Part shown: piece after piece, positions 5,364 to 10,474 of the stretch
Position numbering within the stretch: the first letter of the stretch is position 1
How the letters are laid out: each line of letters begins with the position of its first letter
DNA from: Candidatus Thioglobus sp.
GTDB lineage: Bacteria > Pseudomonadota > Gammaproteobacteria > PS1 > Thioglobaceae
Direction: 5' to 3'
Assembly (NCBI GenBank): GCA_003978285.1
Contig: QOAB01000036.1
Coordinates: 1 to 10,474, forward strand
DNA: 10,474 nt
Translations under genes and position numbers: made by a program
Notes under the pieces: model-generated
What the model saw: only the letters and a program-made list of their open reading frames with translations
Told to the model about the DNA's origin: nothing
Database searches by the model: none

Positions 5364-6968
5364 TTATCTAGACTTGATCCAGAACACCAAGCCAACTGCG
5401 GCACTGACACCACTTGCCAACCATAAAGCATTGGTAGCCAAAATACCTGAAAGTATGACCAGTGCTCCTGCAAAAATAGCCGACGTTTGTTTGTTGGCGT
5501 TGTCTTTTAGTTGTGTAACAATTGAGTCTGTTTGTTTGGCGTATAGGCCAGACAGGTCTTTCATTTTGTCGAGTTGCTTTAGGGCGCTAATGGCTAATGC
5601 TGGTAATTCTGGAATGTCTTTTAACAATTGTGGCGCTTGTTCTTTGAGTTTTTCAAATGTGTTTTTCATGCTGTATTTCTCTTTGACTAAGTCTTCTAAA
5701 AAGGGCTTTGCTGTTGCCCATAAATCTAGTTGCGGGTAAAGTTGTCTGCCCAGCCCTTCAATATTCAACAGGGTTTTGTCTAATAATAACAGTTGTGGCT
5801 GAACAGTGATATCAAAATTTTTCGCTTCAGCCATTAAATCCATGAGCACCTGTCCAAAGGAAATTTCACCTAAAGATTTTTCAAACATGGGTTCGCAGAT
5901 TCTACCGATGGCTTTTTCAAAGGCTACCACATCAGTACTAGCACCTGCCCAGCCTGATTCAATGTAAGCACTAGCCACACCACGATAATCTTGATTAAAA
6001 AATGCTAAAAAGATATCGGCAAGAAAGTCTTTATCGGTTTCGGTGAGTGTGCCCATAATGCCAAAATCAACACCAATATAGTTGCCATCAGCGCCGATAA
6101 AGATGTTACCGGGGTGCATATCAGCATGAAAGAAGTTGTGCTTAAATACCTGAGTAAAAAAGATAATTACACCCTCTTCGGCCAATCTTTTAAGGTCGAC
6201 ATTATCGGCTTTAAGTTGGGCGATATTACCGACGGGCGTGCCGTAAATGCGCTCGGTAGTTAAGATGTTTTCGCTACACAAATCCCAGTGCACTTTTGGC
6301 ACATAGAGCAAGTTTGAATTTTGAAAATTTTGTCGTAGTTGAGAGGCGTTGTTAGCTTCATTAAGCATGTTTAGCTCATTTAAGATAATAGCTTCAAATT
6401 CTGCGACAATTTCTAAAGGGCGTACCTTTTCACTTATTGGATGCTTGCTAATCAATTTAGCCAAAGCGTACATCAATGCGATATCACGCTTAATGGTTTG
6501 GTCAATATTAGGGCGTACCACTTTAACCACAACAGCGTCACCATCATGCGTAATGGCTGTGTGCACTTGGGCAATGGAGGCTGAGGCTAGTGGCGTTAGA
6601 TCAAACTGTTTAAACAAGTGCTCTGTGCTATCACCCAGAGATTGTTCAATCATGCGCTTGGCTTTGGCCGGATCAAAGGCAGGGCAGCTGTCTTGCAGTT
6701 TGGCTAATTCATCACCAATGTCATTTGGCAATAAATCTCGTCTGGTAGAAAGCGTTTGTCCAAATTTAATAAAAATTGGCCCCAGCTCTTCTAATGCTAA
6801 ACGAATGCGTTCGCCACGGGTGTATTGCTTTACTGGAAAGTAATGCCAGGGGATTAAATATAAAAGCGGCTTAAAGCTTTTTAATAAAGGCGTGGATAAG
6901 ACTAGGCTATCCAATCGATAGCGCATTAAAATACGTGAGATAGCAAAAAATCTGACCAAGTTACGCAT
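5364..6968 (-). CDS. ubiB: Ubiquinone biosynthesis protein UbiB (atypical ABC1/ADCK-family kinase-like ATPase)
   Basis: This 534-residue protein is the membrane-anchored kinase-like component needed for ubiquinone synthesis, thought to help present lipid intermediates to the Ubi enzymes. The family marks appear in order: the KxGQ motif as KFGQ (68-71) in FIKFGQTLSTRRDLLP, the Ala-rich loop ASASIAQVH (128-136) that replaces a glycine-rich loop, the VVVKVVRP lysine (K149), E198/E204 in NELNMLNEANN, the catalytic HADMHPGN (281-288) and DFG (301-303). Two hydrophobic segments near the end (about 496-513 and 515-531) match the C-terminal membrane anchor, and the protein closes on IKSR. Length is close to E. 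coli UbiB (546). It follows ubiJ by 5 nt; an AGGG lies rather far (12 nt) from the ATG. The terminator at 5254-5290 follows. Confidence 0.97.
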   Translation of the reverse strand: MRNLVRFFAISRILMRYRLDSLVLSTPLLKSFKPLLYLIPWHYFPVKQYTRGERIRLALEELGPIFIKFGQTLSTRRDLLPNDIGDELAKLQDSCPAFDPAKAKRMIEQSLGDSTEHLFKQFDLTPLASASIAQVHTAITHDGDAVVVKVVRPNIDQTIKRDIALMYALAKLISKHPISEKVRPLEIVAEFEAIILNELNMLNEANNASQLRQNFQNSNLLYVPKVHWDLCSENILTTERIYGTPVGNIAQLKADNVDLKRLAEEGVIIFFTQVFKHNFFHADMHPGNIFIGADGNYIGVDFGIMGTLTETDKDFLADIFLAFFNQDYRGVASAYIESGWAGASTDVVAFEKAIGRICEPMFEKSLGEISFGQVLMDLMAEAKNFDITVQPQLLLLDKTLLNIEGLGRQLYPQLDLWATAKPFLEDLVKEKYSMKNTFEKLKEQAPQLLKDIPELPALAISALKQLDKMKDLSGLYAKQTDSIVTQLKDNANKQTSAIFAGALVILSGILATNALWLASGVSAAVGLVFWIKSR

Positions 6969-6973
6969 CTGTT

Positions 6974-7474
6974 TTAGGTGCCCTTGTTTTTAAACAGTTT
7001 TGATTTTGTTGGCGTGATGAGTAAAGCGGTCAGTTCGTCTTTAAGTGCCTCTAACGGGTTGTCAGACGCTTTAAAACTTTTAGCCAGTTTTCCTATTTGA
7101 TGGGCAACAATATCACCAGTGTATTTAGACAGCACTTCTTCGAAGTCGATGTCAATCTGTTGAAGTAGGTCGACTAATAATTGCGCGGTTTTAACATCAC
7201 CATGGATGATGATTTTGTCTTGTCGAAGTAATTCGGTTAAGTCTTCACCTTGAAATAACGCTAAGAAAACACTAGATTTGAGCTTGATGTCGACATCGGC
7301 TCCAGCACTTGTGTCTGTGGTGACAAAAATACGATCATTGGTGCAGATGAAGTTAACGTTGAGCGGTAAGTCTTCTAAGGCAAAGTACAGTGTTTTGCCG
7401 TTGAGCGCACTTAGGTCTGCATTACCTTGATCGATTAAATAGTTTAAGGCTTGTTCAAGCACAAAGTGTTGCAT
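6974..7474 (-). CDS. ubiJ: Ubiquinone biosynthesis accessory factor UbiJ (SCP2 lipid-binding domain)
   Basis: This 166-residue protein lies between ubiE and ubiB, the position of ubiJ (formerly yigP) in E. coli. It carries an N-terminal SCP2-like domain (about 1-105), including VDIKLKSSVFLALFQG and the IIHGDVKTAQLLVDLLQQ stretch (88-105), then the recognisable UbiJ segment IDFEEVLSKYTGDIVAHQIGK (109-129, matching the usual W/F-E-E-x-L-S-x-x-x-G-D-x-A/V-A-H-Q pattern) and a Lys-rich end. UbiJ works with UbiK in the soluble Ubi complex that holds the isoprenoid intermediate; UbiK is not in this window. At 166 residues it is shorter than the E. coli protein (about 200), mainly at the C-terminus. 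It begins 5 nt after the ubiE stop; AAGG lies about 10 nt before the ATG. Confidence 0.9.
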   Translation of the reverse strand: MQHFVLEQALNYLIDQGNADLSALNGKTLYFALEDLPLNVNFICTNDRIFVTTDTSAGADVDIKLKSSVFLALFQGEDLTELLRQDKIIIHGDVKTAQLLVDLLQQIDIDFEEVLSKYTGDIVAHQIGKLAKSFKASDNPLEALKDELTALLITPTKSKLFKNKGT

Positions 7475-7479
7475 GGGAT

Positions 7480-8220
7480 TTAAACCTTGACACCCTTGTG
7501 CAAAGCAACGATACCACCCGATAGGTTGTGATACTCGCAGAAACCAAAGCCTGCGTCCAACACCATAGATTTTAGTGTTTCTTGATCAGGATGCTTGCGA
7601 ATGGATTCGGCTAAATATTGATAAGATTCTTCATCATCAGCAATCATACCACCAAGTTTTGGCATAACGCTAAATGAATAAAAATCGTAAAATTTTTTCA
7701 AAAACTCAGAATCAGTTTTAGAAAATTCTAAAATTAATAAACAACCACCTGGCTTGAGAATGCGGTGCATTTCTTTGAGCGCTTGATCTTTATCAGTGAC
7801 GTTTCTAAGGCCAAAGGCAATACTAACGCAATCAAAGGTGTTATCTGCAAATGGAATTTGTTGCGCATTAAGTTGGACAAATTCCACACCAAAAATACCG
7901 TTGTTGATTAAGTTTTTTCTGCCCTCATCAAGCATGGCGGCGTTAATGTCGCTTAGAACAACTTGCCCAGAGTCACCAACTTTTTTTCTAAACTCAATGG
8001 CTAGATCGCCGGTTCCGCCAGCAATATCTAACACTTTGTCTCCAGCCTTCACGTTGCTTGAGGCAATGGTATAGCGCTTCCATAAACGGTGTGCACCAAA
8101 TGAAAGTACGTCATTCATAAGATCGTACTTGCTAGCTACTGAGTCAAAAACGCCCCTAACTAAGCTTTGCTTGTCGTCAGTGGCAACATCTTTAAAGCCA
8201 AAATGTGTCGTCTTATCCAT
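7480..8220 (-). CDS. ubiE: Ubiquinone/menaquinone biosynthesis C-methyltransferase UbiE
   Basis: This 246-residue class I SAM-dependent methyltransferase adds the C-methyl group to the demethoxy-quinol (and demethylmenaquinol, where present). The N-terminus has THFGFKDV and [25 protein letters not shown] (24-48), the UbiE signature. SAM-binding motif I is [12 protein letters not shown] (63-74), with LSDIN (89-93) as the acidic loop, [15 protein letters not shown] (129-143) and RILKPGG (153-159) as the later motifs. [24 protein letters not shown] (188-211) is also characteristic. It starts 12 nt after the gltA stop with no recognisable Shine-Dalgarno sequence. The following ubiJ and ubiB complete the conserved ubiE-ubiJ-ubiB trio. 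With only ubi genes adjacent, the ubiquinone role is safe; a menaquinone role cannot be judged. Confidence 0.97.
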   Translation of the reverse strand: MDKTTHFGFKDVATDDKQSLVRGVFDSVASKYDLMNDVLSFGAHRLWKRYTIASSNVKAGDKVLDIAGGTGDLAIEFRKKVGDSGQVVLSDINAAMLDEGRKNLINNGIFGVEFVQLNAQQIPFADNTFDCVSIAFGLRNVTDKDQALKEMHRILKPGGCLLILEFSKTDSEFLKKFYDFYSFSVMPKLGGMIADDEESYQYLAESIRKHPDQETLKSMVLDAGFGFCEYHNLSGGIVALHKGVKV

Positions 8221-8232
8221 GTTTGATTTGAT

Positions 8233-9369
8233 CTATTTGCTTGGGTATTTTCTAAAATCAACGCCTGTGTAGATTTGCGTTGGTCTGAAAATACGATTAT
8301 GGTGCACTTGTTCTCTCCAATGCGCTAACCAGCCTGCTGAGCGTGCAACCGCAAAAATAGGTGTGAATTGGTCGGTTGGAAGTTGTAAGATTTCTGCATA
8401 CAAAATACCAGAATAGAAGTCAACATTTGGATAGACGCCTTTAGCAGACAATAGCTCTTCACAAACGCTCTCTACCTCTAATGCGGTTTCGAAACGCTTA
8501 GATAGGGTGATACCTGTTTTGTTGACGTATTCTTCAATCATTTTCTGCAAAATAGTGGCACGAGGATCTTTGACGCTGTATTCGCGATGTCCCATGCCCC
8601 AAATCACTTGTTTATTTTTTAGACGATTTTCAATGTAGCCGCGCGCATTCTTAGCCTCGCCAATCTCATCTAGCATGTTGAGTACATCTTCGTTGGCACC
8701 ACCGTGTAGCGGGCCGGCTAAAGTGCCAACGGCTGCTGACATGGCGGCAAATGGATTGGTTAGCGTAGAAGCAGTTACCATGGCCGAAAAGGTTGAGGCA
8801 TTAATGGTGTGTTCAGCGTGCAAAATTAAGCAAGCATCAAACAGTTTAACAATGTCATCACTAGGCTCTTTGCCACAAAGCATGTGCAGGAAGTTTTGTG
8901 CATAGCCCATTGATGGGTCAGGTGGTACTGGGTCGTAACCGTTGCGTATGTTTTCCCACATAGAAACCAAGGTGGCTGTGGTCGACAAAATATGGATAAG
9001 TGCCACTTGCGTTACATCAGAGTCAGGAGTTGCGGCCTTGGCTTCTGGATAGAAAGTTGCCATTGAGGCGATTGCCATTTGTAACACGTTCATCGGATGA
9101 CCCGTTGGCGGCAATGACCACATCATCGTACGGATGTTTGACTTTACGCGATAATGACTTTGCAACAAGCATCTAAACTTCGCAAGCTCTTCTTGGTTTG
9201 GTAATTCACCATGTAATAACAGCATTGAAGTTTCTTCGAAAGAAGAGTTTTTGACTAGGTCTTCAATGGAATAACCACGATAAGCCAAGATGCCATTTTC
9301 ACCATCAATCGAAGAAATAGAAGATTCTGTTGCCGGAACGCCGGCTAAACCAGGGACATATTCAATCAT
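8233..9369 (-). CDS. gltA: Citrate synthase
   Basis: With the ATG at 9369 this is a 378-residue citrate synthase condensing acetyl-CoA and oxaloacetate. It begins [19 protein letters not shown], as in the short bacterial type. Active-site residues are visible as H222 in [10 protein letters not shown]261 in GMGHREY and D317 in [15 protein letters not shown] (H187) and the Arg-containing [13 protein letters not shown] segment also match. The reading frame stays open 27 nt further to a TTG at 9396, but that would run inside erpA. The ATG is preferred because it matches the family N-terminus and overlaps the erpA stop as ATGA. No strong Shine-Dalgarno sequence precedes it, consistent with coupling to erpA. 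A 2-methylcitrate synthase is the main alternative, but no prpB, prpD or acnD is nearby. Confidence 0.92.
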   Translation of the reverse strand: MIEYVPGLAGVPATESSISSIDGENGILAYRGYSIEDLVKNSSFEETSMLLLHGELPNQEELAKFRCLLQSHYRVKSNIRTMMWSLPPTGHPMNVLQMAIASMATFYPEAKAATPDSDVTQVALIHILSTTATLVSMWENIRNGYDPVPPDPSMGYAQNFLHMLCGKEPSDDIVKLFDACLILHAEHTINASTFSAMVTASTLTNPFAAMSAAVGTLAGPLHGGANEDVLNMLDEIGEAKNARGYIENRLKNKQVIWGMGHREYSVKDPRATILQKMIEEYVNKTGITLSKRFETALEVESVCEELLSAKGVYPNVDFYSGILYAEILQLPTDQFTPIFAVARSAGWLAHWREQVHHNRIFRPTQIYTGVDFRKYPSK

Positions 9370-9719
9370 ACTGAGAACGATGAACCGCAACCACAAGTGG
9401 TTTTGGCATTTGGATTGTGAATAATAAAGCGTGAACCTTGTAAGTCTTCGAGGTAGTCAACCGTTGCACCAATTAAATATTGGTAGCTCATTGGGTCAAC
9501 CACAAGGCGCACACCATTGTTATCAACAGTTGAGTCACCTTCTTTGTATTTTTCATCAAAAGTGAAGCCGTAAGAAAAACCAGAACAACCGCCACCCGTA
9601 ATGTAGACGCGTAGTTTTAGCTCGTCATTTTTTTCTTCAACAATTAAGTCGGCTACTTTTTTAGCAGCAGAGTCGCTAAAAATAATATCAGCTTCTTCTA
9701 AAGCTTGTGCTGTGTCCAT
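9366..9719 (-). CDS. erpA: A-type iron-sulfur cluster carrier ErpA (HesB/IscA family)
   Basis: This 117-residue cytoplasmic protein carries Fe-S clusters to target enzymes. The three cluster-binding cysteines are present: C45 in [12 protein letters not shown], and C109 and C111 in the C-terminal CGCGSSFSV. The [16 protein letters not shown] opening, the [20 protein letters not shown] segment and the [15 protein letters not shown] ending match ErpA better than IscA or SufA, and the absence of isc or suf genes nearby agrees. The start is strongly supported: AAGGAG 6 nt upstream, overlapping the last base of the argC stop codon. The TGA stop overlaps the gltA start. ErpA is known to help mature the isoprenoid-synthesis enzymes IspG and IspH, which supply the ubiquinone tail precursor; whether this explains its place before the ubi genes is inference. 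Confidence 0.94.
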   Translation of the reverse strand: MDTAQALEEADIIFSDSAAKKVADLIVEEKNDELKLRVYITGGGCSGFSYGFTFDEKYKEGDSTVDNNGVRLVVDPMSYQYLIGATVDYLEDLQGSRFIIHNPNAKTTCGCGSSFSV

Positions 9720-9725
9720 ATTTAT

Positions 9726-9731
9726 CTCCTT
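9726..9731 (-). promoter_or_regulatory. Strong ribosome binding site of erpA overlapping the argC stop
   Basis: AAGGAG on the minus strand, 6 nt before the erpA ATG. Its first A is the last base of the argC TAA. This is the best Shine-Dalgarno match of block 1 and suggests erpA is made at a higher level than its partners and stays coupled to argC. Confidence 0.85.
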
Positions 9732-10474
9732 TAAGGTAGTAAGCCGATTTGCTCTAGGCCTAGCCCTTCATCTATATCGAACATAATGTTCATGTTTTGT
9801 ATTGCTTGTCCTGCTGCACCTTTAATCAAATTATCAATTACGGATGTCACCACTAACTTACCACCTACTGTTTTCTGTGCGGCAATTTGACAGAAATTGC
9901 TTGATTTAACATTGCGCGTTTCGGGCACAATACCTGCGCTAAGAACGGTCACAAAATGCTCGTCTTTATAAGCGGCTTCAAGTGTTGATTGTACATCAAC
10001 GTCAGTATCTAATAAGTCCACATATATTGTGGATTCCATGCCACGAATCATTGGCACCAAGTGTGGAATGAAAGTTAAGCCAATAGGCTTACCACCGGCC
10101 AATAGACTTAATTCTTGTTTGATTTCTGGGTAGTGACGATGGCCACTGATGCCGTAAGCTTTAACTGACTCACTGGCCTCACATAATAGCATTGCTTGGT
10201 TTGCACCACGACCCGCACCACTCACACCCGTTTTGGAATCAACAACAATATTTGATAAATCGATTAAATTCTTTTCAATCAATGGCTTAAGCGCCAACAA
10301 AACGGTAGTCGGGAAGCAGCCTGGGTTGCCAATCAATTGCGCTCCTTTAATTTGCTCGCGATTGATTTCAGAAAGCCCATACACCGACGATGCAAGTAGA
10401 TCATCTTGGAAATTTTCCAAACCATACCACTGCGCATATTCGTTTTTATCACGCAAACGGAAGTCTGGGCCTAA
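9731..10474 (-). CDS. argC: N-acetyl-gamma-glutamyl-phosphate reductase, C-terminal part (gene runs off the right edge)
   Basis: The frame is open from the right edge (first visible codons read [18 protein letters not shown]) to the TAA at 9731, giving 247 visible residues. A TTG at 10456 could be taken as a start, but the reading continues through the conserved DFRL before it, so the true start lies outside the window. ArgC reduces N-acetylglutamyl phosphate to the semialdehyde with NADPH, the third step of arginine synthesis. The catalytic Cys is in GNPGCFPT (about visible residue 53), [11 protein letters not shown] follows, and the second conserved site GHRHYPEI is present. Roughly 100 N-terminal residues, including the nucleotide-binding GxxGxxG, are missing compared with the family. 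It heads the visible part of the argC-erpA-gltA-ubi operon, 11 nt before erpA. Confidence 0.95.
   Translation of the reverse strand, partial: LGPDFRLRDKNEYAQWYGLENFQDDLLASSVYGLSEINREQIKGAQLIGNPGCFPTTVLLALKPLIEKNLIDLSNIVVDSKTGVSGAGRGANQAMLLCEASESVKAYGISGHRHYPEIKQELSLLAGGKPIGLTFIPHLVPMIRGMESTIYVDLLDTDVDVQSTLEAAYKDEHFVTVLSAGIVPETRNVKSSNFCQIAAQKTVGGKLVVTSVIDNLIKGAAGQAIQNMNIMFDIDEGLGLEQIGLLP

Noticed and set aside
6349..6843. 164-codon open frame on the plus strand opposite ubiB
   Set aside because: It lies wholly antisense to conserved ubiB motifs, shows no family features, and has no promoter or ribosome binding site. It is a shadow of codon bias in the real gene, as are the other plus-strand frames opposite gpmI, ychF, rplY, ubiB, ubiE and gltA.
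1..10474. Search for an undescribed defence, mobile or biosynthetic system
   Set aside because: All sizeable frames belong to well-known housekeeping families, the gene order has no insertion or composition break visible by eye, and there are no direct repeats, spacers or attachment-like sites.

Overview
The window looks like a stretch of gammaproteobacterial chromosome. It is AT-rich (roughly 40% GC by eye, not computed), densely packed, and every gene lies on the minus strand. The clues are the ubiE-ubiJ-ubiB ubiquinone order, an ErpA-type A-type Fe-S carrier, the long two-domain L25 followed by pth and ychF, and rpsB behind a structured leader. The protein style would fit the marine sulfur oxidisers around SUP05/Thioglobus, but that is a guess. 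No mobile element, tRNA, rRNA, CRISPR array, toxin-antitoxin pair, phage gene or transferred island is visible.

In the direction of transcription (high to low coordinates) there are three blocks. Block 1 (10474 to 5364) is argC (5' end outside the window), erpA, gltA, ubiE, ubiJ, ubiB. Gaps are 12 nt or less, and erpA and gltA overlap as ATGA, so this is very probably one operon. It joins arginine biosynthesis, Fe-S cluster delivery, entry to the citrate cycle and ubiquinone synthesis. It ends in a strong intrinsic terminator at 5254-5290.

Block 2 (5246 to 614) is rplY, pth, ychF, gpmI, rpe. It combines three translation-related genes (L25, peptidyl-tRNA hydrolase, the ribosome-associated ATPase YchF) with two carbon-metabolism enzymes (phosphoglycerate mutase, ribulose-phosphate epimerase). 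The terminator lies so close to the rplY ribosome binding site that block 2 messages must read through it, so it may be an attenuator as well as the end of block 1.

Block 3 (below 613) is the rpsB promoter, a long structured leader and the first 115 codons of rpsB (ribosomal protein S2), which runs off the left edge. A near-consensus promoter just after rpe is followed by a terminator-like hairpin and then by a set of nested hairpins before the rpsB start, the layout expected for an autoregulated ribosomal-protein leader.

Overall this is housekeeping DNA. I found no previously undescribed system. The points worth a second look are regulatory: the two leaders with terminator-like hairpins, several starts with weak or no Shine-Dalgarno sequence, and the operon composition. 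No stretch longer than 300 bases lacks a gene; the largest gap (347-613) is filled by the rpsB promoter and leader.
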